Of a stretch of 64,000 bases of DNA, positions 1-11,170 are shown piece after piece. The DNA is from Halictus rubicundus (taxonomy: Eukaryota; Arthropoda; Insecta; Hymenoptera; Halictidae). The translations under genes and the position numbers were made by a program. The DNA is taken from the NCBI RefSeq assembly GCF_050948215.1, contig NC_135153.1, positions 10,444,058 through 10,508,057 of the forward strand. Reading direction: 5' to 3'. A model generated the notes under the pieces. It was not told where the DNA came from. It saw only the letters and a program-made list of their open reading frames with translations, and made no database searches. Within the stretch, counting starts at the first letter, position 1; each line of letters starts with the position of its first letter.

Positions 1-550
1 ATCTTATTGATAAACAGGCTGTGGATTTTATGCATTTATATATTATTATATATATGCTAATATATTATTTTCGACCTATTCAAACTATTAAAGAAAGAAA
101 AACCTTCCCATTTGTCCTCTAGTACATGCAATTGACGCAGAAAATGTTTAATTTGAAATAGAACTTGTTCTGAACAGTTTTAACTTCGAATTGGCATACA
201 TTGTTAGAATAATGTACCTTTGAGCTGCTCAAAATATTTGTAAAAAATTTCTAGAAAGTTGTTAATATTGGTAATTGTACGTTTTCATTATGCGAAGATT
301 TTTAATGATACGGTTACTAGTACCTTTGAAATCTTCACTTTCGTAGCTGGGAAAGAATGTGAAATATTGCAATAAGTCGTGAATGAAAAAAAAAGGAATT
401 GTTTGGTACCATAAACTAGCAAAATGGCCATAATTATCGTGTTGCAGTAGTGTGTTTTCCACCGTTAAGAGTTTATGGTATCCTAACGAAGCCAATAAAC
501 GCTTTACACCTCCAAATTACTGACCAGCGAGATTAAAATCTGATTGATAG

Positions 551-825
551 GTACGATTAGTTGCTGGACCGTTGCCCATACCACTGCCGCGAGACTATAG
601 CGGCCTGATGCAGCTGGAAGGTGCGACCAGAGGCCCTATAGTGTTAGGTTGTGCGGTGCCGTTGATACCGGAGAGACCATTACCGAATTCCACGGTCCCA
701 GAACTCCTCGAGCTGGTTGCAACAGGGCCAACAGCGCCTAGGGTGAAAAGGGCGCGGCTCGGATGTCCTTCTGAAGCGCGGTTGCTGGCGTCACCCAAGA
801 TGCAACGGTTACTTTCAGCTTGCAG
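551..825 (+). CDS. Internal exon of an unrecognised protein (penultimate exon)
   Basis: This stretch is open in one frame from just after a stop at 548-550 to a splice donor where the exon ends in GCAG and the intron begins GTACGA at 826. The exon stops after two bases of a codon (phase 2), and the next exon at 1480 supplies the third base, giving Arg. That phase agreement is the main evidence that both pieces belong to one gene. The residues are rich in Pro, Leu and Gly, with no membrane segment or domain I recognise, followed by a basic patch (RVKRARL). The left border is uncertain: AG dinucleotides at 549-550 and 559-560 are both possible acceptors, and neither has a strong pyrimidine tract. 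No start codon is claimed, since the coding sequence should continue upstream of the window. A MITE sits in the intron 10 bases past the donor. Confidence 0.6.
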
Positions 826-835
826 GTACGAAATA

Positions 836-989
836 CAGTGATTGCTCTATATATGTCGCCAAGGCCTGGATGATAAACGTCGCGGAATTATCCCCACTAC
901 CGCGGGGTATACCCCGTGAGGGGCAAGAGTGTAAACGTAACACGACGCTGGCAAGACCCGTTTTGTTGACATATATCGAGAATTCACTG
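836..989 (-). mobile_element. Family 1 MITE (pogo/Tigger-like), intronic
   Basis: Begins CAGTGATTGCTCTATATATG and ends ATATCGAGAATTCACTG, with TA on both sides. The 154-bp interior contains the palindrome GGGGTATACCCC that is typical of this family. It has no coding capacity. Assignment to pogo/Tigger rests on the CAGT terminus plus TA target duplication only. Confidence 0.85.
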
Positions 990-1130
990 TATGCGACATT
1001 TCAATTCTAGCAGTTGGTTCTATTTAACCCTACTTCATAAGGGGGATCAAAATCACCACCGATTTTAATCAAAAAACGATAGTGTACCAAGAAAGAAACA
1101 TTCCTGCCTAGTTTCAGCAGGATCCCTACA

Positions 1131-1308
1131 CAGTTTTCTTTCGATATAAGACGACGATGTTCCTTTCGAAATAAGAAAATCGCTATCCCCTCTTCATCTC
1201 TTGAAGTTGTCGGCACCGTTTATTGTCAGTGTCAAAACGAGAGGGTGCCCTCATCCGAAATACGACGAAAGCCGGTCCCCGGCCATCGTCTTATATCGAA
1301 AGAAAAGG
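1131..1308. mobile_element. Family 2 MITE (Tigger-like, GATATAAGACGA ends)
   Basis: Inverted termini read TTTTCTTTCGATATAAGACG on the left and its complement near 1287-1306 on the right. A related copy is at 31378-31611. The interior is non-coding. TA borders are not clean on the left side here. Confidence 0.65.
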
Positions 1309-1317
1309 GTAGCTCGG

Positions 1318-1436
1318 AAGCTTATAATTTCCGCTAAAATTGAAGGTCATAGTCGCATTCGGCGCGTCGAAACGAACAGAATGACGTCTAGTAAAAGGTT
1401 CGGGGGAGGGGGGACAATTGTAAAGTTCAGCCCCTT
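1318..1436. repeat. Dispersed repeat shared with 8.64-8.76 kb
   Basis: Contains AACAGAATGACGTCTA and flanking sequence that recurs, diverged, at about 8640-8755 (AACAGAATGACGTATA). No inverted ends were found, so the element type is unknown. Confidence 0.45.
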
Positions 1437-1479
1437 CCACTTCACACCATAGAACCATGAATATCCATTTGCATTGCAG

Positions 1480-2179
1480 AAGAGCTTTGGACCAAAGGGC
1501 AACGGAGCCCCGCGTAGCGCCCCCGAAGCCGCCGTTGACCAACGGCCCGCTGAAGGAGTTGCACCTGAAGGAGATCAAATCGAAGACCGAGGCGAAGCCG
1601 ATCCTGCAGAGCCTGAAGGAGGGTCTGGAGCACATCAAGCGAACGACGATCCGGGACCGTAGCAACAGTCGTGTGAGCAGCGGCAACAACCACAGCTTCC
1701 TCGACCGGATCTCGAGGATAGCTCAGGGTGGAAGGAGCAGAAACCCAGCGAAGAAGTCGGCCTCGTTCACGTTCGCCGTACGGCCGGAAATCGGCATGAG
1801 GTCCGAGCGGTACGCCAGCCTGGAATCGGAGACGCATCTGCTGCAGGCGTCGCCGTCGACGAGACAACAGGTTCAACGATCGGTATCGACCAGCGTGCTA
1901 GAGGTTCAGACGCAGCAGGACCTGGACCCGCCGTACTCCAAGGTCAGGGACAGTTTAACGCCTCTGCCGTCGACCCCGCCGTCGAAGACAGAGGAGATCT
2001 ACGCGGAGATCTGCGAGCCGACGATCGCCAGCCCGCCCGAAGACAAACCACCACCCGGGGGGAAGAATGGGACCAGAGAGAAGGATAGGGGATACGTGAA
2101 GCTGGCGCTGTCCCAGTCGGAGATCGCCGACGCGAACAGCGCCGAGGATGAAGAGGGAATTTATAATACCGTCTGCTGA
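1480..2179 (+). CDS. Last exon: tyrosine-motif C-terminal tail of a probable receptor or signalling adaptor
   Basis: A 700-base exon begins after an acceptor (TTTGCATTGCAG ending at 1479) and runs to TGA at 2177-2179. It gives about 232 residues with GC-rich third positions unlike the surrounding DNA. The sequence is hydrophilic and looks disordered. It has a Pro-rich start (VAPPKPPL), a Lys/Glu segment that may be helical (KELHLKEIKSKTEAK), Ser/Arg-rich stretches, then four spaced tyrosine motifs: PPYSKV (Tyr codon 1934), EEIYAEI (2000), RGYVKL (2093) and EGIYNTV (2162) two residues before the end. YxxI/L/V motifs of this kind are known SH2-domain docking sites, so a phosphorylated cytoplasmic tail is a reasonable inference. 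I cannot assign the family. No transmembrane helix lies in either visible exon; it would have to be upstream of the window. Confidence 0.75.
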
Positions 2180-2502
2180 TCGTGATTCCCTCCTGGGCTA
2201 CAGGAGGTTCGTTATGTTTCCGGGAAACGGACTGCAACCGGGGCGAGAAAGGAAGCGCATAGATCAGCCGAGCACTGATTTCCTAGGGCTCTCGGCGCCG
2301 ATCGCGAAACAATTCGAACGTTTCTCTTCGATCCTCGATTGTCTTCCAACGACCAGTATGTAATGTTGCTCGATTTAGATGTTCAGTTGTTTAATTGTTC
2401 CGTTGTACTGCCGTGGAACGATCAATGGTAGGTATGAACATGTTGGTGTACGATAAACGCCGAAGATGTTCGGTTTTGTTATATTTTATGTGGCAATGAG
2501 TA
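2180..2502 (+). other. Probable 3' UTR start
   Basis: Sequence downstream of the TGA. No polyadenylation signal lies before the family 1 MITE at 2503. Candidate signals are ATTAAA at about 2729 and 2872, and AATAAA at 2941. If one of these is used, the MITE is transcribed as part of the 3' UTR. Confidence 0.35.
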
Positions 2503-2665
2503 CAGTGAATTCTCGATATATGTCAACAACACGGGTCTTGCCAGTGTCGTGTATCGTTATGTTTACCGAGGCCTCTCGAGCTTCGGGGTATACGCCCGCG
2601 GTAGTGGGGATAATTCCGTGACATTTATCATCCAGGTCTTGGCGACATATATAGAGAAATCACTG
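2503..2665 (+). mobile_element. Family 1 MITE downstream of the gene
   Basis: A complete 163-bp copy running from CAGTGAATTCTCGATATATG to GAGAAATCACTG with TA on both sides. It lies 324 bp after the stop codon. Confidence 0.9.
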
Positions 2666-4186
2666 TAGCCCGTGGATTTGTCTGTACGGAGGATTCGATG
2701 CCTGTAAGTAATTGAGTACGAGTGTGAAATTAAACGCATCTACTTTTTGTATAGGAAATGTTGAATATAAAATTTCATTTGCTTAGAAAGGATAGCGAAG
2801 TTCGAGCTGATGCTAATGTCTAATGGAATTCTTAGGTACGGTACTTATTAATATAATTTTTTGTTGAAGTCATTAAATTTATACTGCTCAAATGACAACG
2901 GATATTGCCAGGTTAAATAGCAGGAAAAGTAACAGGATTTAATAAAATATCAATTGCGTAAAGAGAATTCATGTAAGAAATCATCTCCTTTTTAGTTTAA
3001 AATGAACGTCATTTTAATCGATTCCGTAATCAAATAAATTATAAAGATAAAAATACTATCATTGTTACAGGTAAAAACTGAATATTTTAGAATTATACTT
3101 GTATATTCTACATTTTTAGACGAATCCTGTTAAACTATTTGAAAAACGAAATTGTAACAAGTGAAACTGAAAGACACAACTGTTTATAGATATATTTTTA
3201 AAGGACGGATTTACTTACATTTTAAACAAAAATTAAATTGACAAACATGTGATACTTCTTTGCTAAAGTTAATGGGTCATATTTAGTTATCTTAAAAAAA
3301 AAAAACGAAATTTTCAAGAATTTAATAGCGAAGAATGTTACGTTTGTCTTATGCAAGCCATGTTGAAATTATGTAACAATTATTTTATTTGCAATTCAGA
3401 TATTGACTTAGAAGGCTCATTCATACTTTTAAATAAGGTGCTCGTTTAAAGAGGGAGAAAATGAAACTTTTCCCGAAAAATTCCTACAAGACAGGTTCCT
3501 GTTGAGATTGTTGACTAAGCATGACCCCTTAACAGTTTGGAGACCAATATCGGAACGCATCGAGTCCCCGGCGTTCATTGATGGAGATAACACGCGACTT
3601 CCTGGGTCGAACTGGAGAACCGTTCGGGCAGAAACGGCGCAGCGATGCACCAACGGAATTTACAACGCCATTTGCCGAAGAAATTATCCCTCCGAGGTCT
3701 TTTTCTCCCCTTTTTCCTAGCTGAGAGCGGCGGCGTCCTTCACGGGGAACCGGGCGGAAGATTTACAAGGCTGTTGACCGGGGAAAATGATCGCGTAATT
3801 ACGGTCCCGTGCGTGTACAGAGGATGTAGCGGGCCTCGCCGGGACGCAGCGTGACTTCCGGTACCGGGGAATCTGTGCTGCGGCTGATCGATATTATTAG
3901 AACCGGCCGATCGTCTTCCCATTCGATCCCCGACAAGATATGTAAACGCGAGACTCGTCGATTTCGCGACCCAGCTCACCGAATCTCTACGAAACTGGGT
4001 TTAAAGGGGTTACGAACGTAATTCAGCTGATACAGTAGCGCTCGCTTAAATTTACAAAGTTTCGGATCCCGAAATCAGATTCTTGCGTTACAGCAAGAGA
4101 AAACGAGGTTCGAAAAAAATTTCAAATTCTGTAATTTTTGTCGTACCTTTCCGAATGTGGCACCAGCGGATTCTTGAGATTCTTGC
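2666..4186. other. Gene-free stretch
   Basis: AT-rich to about 3430, then a CpG-richer block at 3480-4010. Possible polyadenylation signals for the upstream gene lie at its left end. No element ends or convincing exons were seen. Confidence 0.4.
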
Positions 4187-4325
4187 GATTAAAATGAGAC
4201 CAAACACGGCGTAAATCGGTCTACTTTTATAGACGTCATATATAGCAATCATACGTATGCCCTAATTGTCTTCTTAACAAAACTAGTCCGATTTACGTCG
4301 TGTTTGGACTCATTTTAATCAGGAA
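4187..4325. mobile_element. Foldback repeat (family 5 arms)
   Basis: About 32-bp imperfect inverted arms: ATTAAAATGAGACCAAACAC at the left and GTGTTTGGACTCATTTTAAT at the right, around a ~70-bp centre. The same arm sequence occurs at about 24340-24385, 47820-47880 and 56725-57015. Confidence 0.65.
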
Positions 4326-5764
4326 AATCTCGACAATTCACTGGTATTACGTTTGAAAACGTAAGTTCAAAATTACTGAATTTGAAATTTTCTTTATTGC
4401 ATGACTACCGTTTACGTTCGCGGCACCTGTTGGTTGTGCGTCGGTCTCCTTTCCTTCAGTAGTTTCATTCTCTTTCCTTGTCTATTGAGATAAGGTTGCG
4501 CTGAGCTCGAGGCACTGAGTGGTGGGGGAAGAGCGAAGATGGGTCGTACAAATTTAAGTGTATAACAGATTTGAAAATTTAAGTGAGCACTACAGTCAGT
4601 TCCAATCTGCGCGATCACGCGCAAAAACGATTTCGCGACGCGGTCGTCGTTCTTCTGAACGTCTATCGTCCTCTTCAACTCCTTCAAACTCATTATGCTG
4701 AACTGTACTTGTGGACCTCGGGTGTCCCTACTGTGGAAATTGGGCACACTTCTTACTTAAATACAGAAGTTTAAGTAACGAATACAATTAAAACGTCAGT
4801 TGCTCAGTTTATATTGAATAAGTCTACGAATTTTGATATTTAGAATTAAATACTGTTCTTTTTTTTTTTAATGAAAGGATGTATGTGTTCAAACTGATGT
4901 TCACTTGGATAAATATAGGAATGTTGAATGAGTCCTTCGTACGCCAAACCGACTAACTCTTGCTTCTGAATTTTTTAAATATTGTCACTAAAGCATTTGA
5001 TTTATGTTTAATGCTCTACATTTCAAATAAATTTCGTTATAACCTAATAATTAAGCTTTCCTTACATTTTCATCGAGACCACTAAATGACAAGCATTTTT
5101 CTAAATTTTACATTTGTATTATTTTATAAATTTTTGTATACTATTCGTTTCAAGGAGTTAATTGATTTGACAAATGAGCGGCTCGACTGTGATCAAATGA
5201 TGAAACGTAAAAGCAAATTTTTTGCGGATAATTCCGTACGATTAAAAATAATTATGCGAAAAGTGTAATTGTGTTATTAAACGTTTTAAAAGTTTTCTGT
5301 TTAGTACATATTGTATGTGCTAATTATATGTATAAAACTATATGTATGTATATGTGTACAGAAAAATTGTATAAATAAACGGATCCCATAGTTTCCTCAT
5401 ATTTTTGTAATACTGGGAGAACACTTTTTTGGCCAGTGATATGAATTAGGGTTTGGAGGGGTTAAAACAAGTTTCTTCAATTGTAGACGATCCTAAAGAA
5501 GGACGATGACGCGTCCACCATTTTGTAAATCTGATGGTAATCTCACTGTGTAACGGCGGAAATGTCGTCCATGCATTTTGTACATTTGTTAATACTCTGC
5601 GTACTGATTGTGAACGTTCGCAAGAAGAGATTCTTATTGTATAGTTTTTATCTGAAAATACACTGATTTGCAAGTAATCGATGTGGACTTTTATTTAGAG
5701 AATTGTCGTTGTGCTACGACTATTATATTATTTAAATGTCATTACTTCACACTATGAAAATATA
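4326..5764. other. Gene-free AT-rich stretch
   Basis: No ORF with coding character was found. A short T-run is at 4858-4870 and alternating TATGTA sequence lies near 5310-5360. Confidence 0.4.
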
Positions 5765-5929
5765 CAGTGAATTCTCGATATATGTCAACAACACGAGACA
5801 TACCCGAGCCGTGTTATGTTTACACTCCTCGGTGTCCGAGGGCCCTCACGGAGTATACCCTGCGGTAGTGGGGATAATTCCGCGACATTTATCATCCAGG
5901 TCTTGGCGACATATATAGAGAAATCACTG
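5765..5929 (+). mobile_element. Family 1 MITE
   Basis: Starts CAGTGAATTCTCGATATATG and ends ATAGAGAAATCACTG, with TA on each side. It is full length at 165 bp. Confidence 0.9.
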
Positions 5930-6889
5930 TATTTTCTCTTTCCCTGCGTTGGAAAACAATAAATTATTGAAGAATCATCAATACCTTTTCAAGCAAGCAA
6001 ATGGTTGCACTAACAAGGTTCATTTAACTCTTCACCTACTCGTTTCCTCATGAATGCGGAAAATCCGCGGTCCAGTCGTCAAATATTAAGCATAAGCTGA
6101 ATGGCACAGTCGAATGAAAGGCTCGGTACGAAAAAATACAATACTGACGAAAAGATGGCCAAGTTGTTTGTACGTGATTATGTCATCCGCCAACTTTAAG
6201 CACACACACACGCACACGCTGCAGAAAGATCTCTCGGAACGGCCCAATATTTTATTCCGTCCTAAACATTAACGACACAAAGAATTCCACCACGTGCAGA
6301 CTGCAGCGAACTGCACCGCTGGCCAACAGGCTCGGTTTCATTACTTTATCGTAGCAGTTCGTTCTAGGCCATTGGATTTCGTTCTTCTCCCAATCGAATG
6401 GTGTCCCGAGGGATGAGTGGCCGGGGAATCGTTTTACCGGGAATCGTTGTTCGAACGAATTCCGAGGGCAGGCACCGTGAAAGAGCGCATTCGAGCCGCG
6501 TAGATCGCCGGAGATCAACGGGGGAATGTAAATGAACCGGGGAACGTTCGTGAAACCGGAAATTATCGACGTCCTCCGAATGTCTAGGTCGTGGAAATCG
6601 TATCGGCTCGGAATGGTTCTTGTTATCTGGCGGGGGTGGCCGTTTCTAACGATTAATCTATTAACTCGTCATAGACACCGGGTCCGGCCTCGGGACCAGT
6701 TTTCACCTTCGTGCGAGACTGGTCGGATGTTTCGCGGTAGTGATGGGCATGATCCTTCTCGATCGTTCGCTGTGCAAATTAATTCTCGGTCTTTTCACGG
6801 AAAAAAGAAAAATAAAAATTTACAGTAGTGCAAAGCACTCTTTTCCACACTTTGCACACTGTTCCCCCAATTCCAAAACAATTGGACCA
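5930..6889. other. Gene-free stretch, unique sequence
   Basis: A short CA run is at 6202-6220. The CpG-richer block 6400-6740 has open frames on both strands but no splice or domain support. Confidence 0.4.
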
Positions 6890-7637
6890 CCCCCACTCAT
6901 TGGACCTCCCCCTGAGAGCCATCTTCCCCACTTGGTGGGGGCCTACCTTCCCCAGTTAGTAGGGGGCCACATTTCCCACTTAGTGGGGGAGCCCCTTTCC
7001 TATTTCGTAGGGGGCCACTTTCCCCACTTAATGGGGGAGCCCCTTTCCTATTTAGTGGGAGGCTACCTTCCCCAGTTAGTAGGGGGTCACATTCCCCACT
7101 TAGTGGGGGAGCCCCTTTCCTATTTCGTTGGGGGCCACTTTCCCCACTTAATGGGGGAGCCCCTTTCCTATTTAGTGGGGGGCTACCTTCCCCAGTTAGT
7201 AGCGGGTCACATTCCCCACTTAGTGGGGGAGCCCCTTTCCCACTTAGTGGGGGGCTACCTTCCCCAGTTAGTAGGGGGGCCACATTTCCCACTTAGTGGA
7301 GAAGCCACATTCCCCACTTAGTGGGGGAGCCCCTTTCCTATTTCGTAGGGGGCCACTTTCCCCACTTAATGAGGGGGGCCCCTTTCCTATTTAGTGGGGG
7401 GCTACCTTCCCCAGTTAGTAGGGGGTCACATTCCCCACTTAGTGGGGGAGCCCCTTTCCTATTTCGTTGGGGGCCACTTTCCCTACTTAGTGAGGGAGCC
7501 CCTTTCCCACTTAGTGGGGGGTTACCATCCCCAGTTAGTAGGGGGGCCACCTTCCCCACTTATTGAGGAGCCCCTATCCTATTTAGTGGGGATCCACTTT
7601 CCCCACTTAGTGGGGGAGCCACCTTCCCCACTTTTCC
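6890..7637. repeat. 24-bp palindromic minisatellite with 120-bp higher-order repeat
   Basis: About 30 tandem units of 24 bp, each built around the palindrome CCCCACTTAGTGGGG or a variant of it. Five unit types recur in order, so rows 7021 and 7141 match almost base for base at a 120-bp offset. Because 24 and 120 are multiples of three, repetitive frames stay open on both strands: an 8-residue PHLVGE/SYLVGG-type unit on + and a PLLTGEG/PPLSGK-type unit on -. These frames are most simply a by-product of the period. A repetitive protein cannot be excluded from sequence alone. Confidence 0.9.
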
Positions 7638-7646
7638 GTGCCCTAC

Positions 7647-7735
7647 AGTAGGATCTCCGTAACTGTCGTCCGGTCTGCCGCGCGACAGTTCTAGTAGAGA
7701 ACATTCTTCGTAATGCGCCGAACGCAAGAGAGCAG
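7647..7735. repeat. Dispersed repeat (AACTGTCG family)
   Basis: Contains CCGTAACTGTCG and GCGACAGTTCTAGTAGAG. Related copies are at 14347-14456, 14503-14610 and 24188-24262. The segments CTGTCG and CGACAG form a small inverted repeat in each copy. Confidence 0.55.
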
Positions 7736-10655
7736 CACTGTATTTGCATACCGAGCTACTCGAAAGAATTGGATCACTCCCATCGCTAGTCTCGCGGTCG
7801 TTGCGTGATGCCGGGGCGATCGTTCGTTAAACGTGTGATTACGCGCATCGAAACGCTTCGGAGAAACTGGAAAGCCCCGGCGCGGTGTCACGATGCAACC
7901 GGGATTACGAGCCGGTGAAAAAGAGACGGGAAGAGGGTCGCGGATGGTTCAGGGAGAGCCGGATCCTGTCACGTTCAAAAATCCCTGAAAGGCATAATCT
8001 TCTCCCGATGGTTTTCGCCGTGTGCTCGCGGAAACATTCCTCCGAGTTTTCTGCGGGACAAGCGCGATCCGATGGAGTTGTCTCACGGTGGAAATCGCGC
8101 CGGGCATGCTTTTTATCCCCGCCGCGCCGGGAGATAATTTATACGGGAATAATCATATTTTTAATTGGAATGGAGATTGTGTTCGGTTACGGCGTTAAAT
8201 TATGCAGTGCTATACCGACTTCTTTAGCCTCCCGTAATTCGCCGTACTCTGCTTCGCGCTAATTGCTATTAGCCCGAGGCGTTTGCTCGTTCATATGTGC
8301 GCGAAGTATGTTGGTGCACTTAACGAATATTAATGGAGTCTTTTTTTTCTGATCGTTTTGGAGTTTTCGATCATTCGTTGGGTGATGAGAATTTTGAATT
8401 TTTCTGATTTCTCTGGGAAAGGCTGAGAACACTTGATTTTGTAATAATTTTAGATATTTGTTGTACAAATGTCGGGTCTAAACAAGGCTGAACTTTACGA
8501 CCCCTCCCCCCCTCCCCCAACTTTTGGTGTCTATTATATATCATTCTACAAAAACAGTATTATCGCCGTAACTGTCAAAATTTTATCCAAGCAGAATTTA
8601 ACTTGCTGGTGAGACAGTATTGTACAAACATCTCGGTAACTTGTAATTTCCGCCAAAAAGTAAAGTCATATTCGTATTCAGCACGTGAAAATGAACAGAA
8701 TGACGTATAACAGGTATCAAATGCTTGGTGGGGTAGTTCGAAAGTTTAACCGAGATTGAAACTCCTCGTTCCGTTCGATCACAGTCGGTCCCATTTTCGA
8801 AGGCAACGGAGCGTCGAGTCCACGTCCGCCATTACGATCTGCTGTAGTCGATGTGGCACCGGGTTCATCCGCGATCAAGAGAATTGAAAACGCTGGGATA
8901 AACACGCCGGCTGGCACTGACTTTGAGGAATAATAACGCGAAACGATCGTCAGCGGCTATAGGTCATTAATGTTTTACGAACACGTAGTACGCACAGCTG
9001 CGTCTATTCAATTATAGCCACGAGTCCCTCGCGCGTTTTCTCTGTCTGCTGGCTGTTCCCATCGTCGGCCCCAGCGATCCACGCTTACGTCCATTAATAT
9101 TAACGGCTCGAAATAACGATAATAACGGAGAACTAAAGGGATGCAGAGGTGTTTTACTTGACGATTCCGATGCCATTACGGCCCCTGCTGCTCCGAACAG
9201 TCAGAGGGACGTGTAATATTGGTTTTCGGTGATTAATTCGCGTTTCGATGATGTTAAAACTGAGTAATAGACCCTTATTACCTTAATCGAAAAATTTGCT
9301 GCATCATTGTTATTAACAAACAATAAAATCAATGCCGCGGATCAAGGTCGAATAGATTTCATCCATTTACTCTTTTATTTCGATGTCTTGGATGCCCTTG
9401 ATGGAAACGTGTTTCTGTTCAATTCGTTTCGATCATTTTTTCATTATTCCCATTCGTTTTAATTGTTACGCCGAGTGTATCATCCGTTCGAAAATTCGAA
9501 ATGATTACGCACATATAGTAGTGCATATTTGTACGAGTGTGTGTACATTGTCTATGTTTAATTAGCACGAATATATATTTGTAATTGTTTTGATATTTAC
9601 AAGATTCACATGATAATTTGAATGTTTACGTTTCCTTGATTAGAAAGTTGCTAGGGTAAGGGACCCAATTACTGTGGAGGTACTGTGCCTATATGCTTTT
9701 TAAAGCATAATGAATATTTAAAAAGAGATATAAAATTTTTTTCATTAAAATTAGTTAATATACATGTTATATATTTCTTTTTTAATATTTATCATGCCTT
9801 AAAAATAAACGTAATTAATATAGGCATAGTATAATTAATATAGGCACAAATATTGGAAAATATTTACTTCAGCAAGTGCTCGCCGATTTCGAAGACCTTG
9901 AAGTACGTTGTCAAGGTCATTCATGAACAACTTTTCCTTACACATGTCACCGGCTTTTCAGTGTCTATCCAAGTCTAGTATTTGCTTACGAGCAGACCTA
10001 GTTTCGGCCATTTCGTGACAGGAACATTTTCAAATTAATTCCACCTATTTTATAGAAAACGCGATTTCGGCGCTCGAAAATGTAAAATTTTTTCTGTTTT
10101 TAAATAAATGAGTGATGAGGATGTTTTAAGAACATTCCAAAGGAAGCAAATCAATTCAAGTGCAATTTCAATCAATTGCAATCAAGTGCAAAAAGAAAAC
10201 TATTAGAAATAGCTGAGTTGGGTTTAGACAATGCGGAAGCTTACATCTTCTAGGATTTAAAACGATGTTAAAACAAGTAATTGTTATTACATTTTTAAAA
10301 TTATAGCTTTTTCAAGTGAACACAAGTTTTTCATCTAAATTTGAACTTTAAGTGTGCATATGTTAGCCAGAACCTAATAGAACCTAGCAACGGCTACACT
10401 GTGATAAACTATGATCTGTTGACTAAACGATGCAAAAAAATATCATTTGCAACAAATTGCAACAAATCTACCAGAAATGACAGATTTACTTCATGAATAT
10501 TAATGCAGAAGAACAGGTATATTAATTCCACTTATGCTATAATTCGTGTAAAACCTGTGTAATTAATAAACACCGTGTACATTCAAATCGATTTTTGTTG
10601 CAATTTTCATCTATTAAATTTCATCTATTAAAAATCTATTAAATTTGTGCGCCGC
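7736..10655. other. Gene-free stretch
   Basis: A CpG-rich block lies at 7780-8260. A relative of the 1318-1436 repeat lies at about 8640-8755. From 9550 to 10650 the sequence is very AT-rich. No supported exon was found. Confidence 0.4.
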
Positions 10656-11161
10656 ACAGTGGGCAATTTGGACAAAATCGGATTCAAAATCAAGGAACTT
10701 TCGACAGGAATGAGGTAGAGCGATGAAATCTTTTTTAAATGAAAGCTGCAACTTTGTAGAATATGGGAAAAATGGAGAGATTGTGGTACGAACGTTTTTT
10801 AACCTCGAGAAAATTCGTTAAACGCGCACAAATTCAAGAAAATTTTAGTTTTTCCAATACCACGCGCGGAAAAAATTTTTTTTTAACATGCTACACATCA
10901 TTTCCCATAGATTTTTTCACGCTGATTTCAAATCTGGTCCCAAAATTTGTCTACGACCTCAGGATTTTGCAAAAAATAGATTTCTGTGACAAAAACTAAT
11001 GAAGTCATTTTTTCGTTGAAATGATTGGATGGTAATAATCGCCCTATTTTTCCCATATTCTACAAAGTTGCAGCTATAATTTAAAAAAAATTTCATCGCT
11101 CTACCTCGTTTCTATCGACAGTTCTTTGACTTTGAATCCGATTTTGTCCAAATTGCCCAGT
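10656..11161. mobile_element. 506-bp foldback element with 9-bp target duplication
   Basis: The element is flanked by the perfect 9-bp direct repeat GTGCGCCGC (10647-10655 and 11162-11170). Inverted arms of over 100 bp start ACAGTGGGCAATTTGGACAA on the left, and the right arm is the complement with small changes. A 9-bp duplication fits Mutator-like elements and an 8-bp one would fit hAT. The superfamily is left open. No transposase is encoded; the largest open frame (10763-10999) has no recognisable domain. Confidence 0.8.
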
Positions 11162-11170
11162 GTGCGCCGC

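Larger units (their letters stand above)
826..1479 (+). other. Phase 2 intron carrying two Tigger-like MITEs
   Basis: The intron runs from GTACGA to TTGCAG, 654 bp, and joins the two exons in frame. It holds a reversed family 1 MITE (836-989), a second TIR element (1131-1308) and a repeat shared with 8.64-8.76 kb (about 1318-1436). Mobile DNA therefore makes up more than half of the intron. Confidence 0.6.

Noticed and set aside
6740..7321. 193-codon + frame (and a 131-codon - frame) in the minisatellite
   Set aside because: Both follow from a 24-bp period that is a multiple of three. There is no signal peptide or flanking coding sequence.
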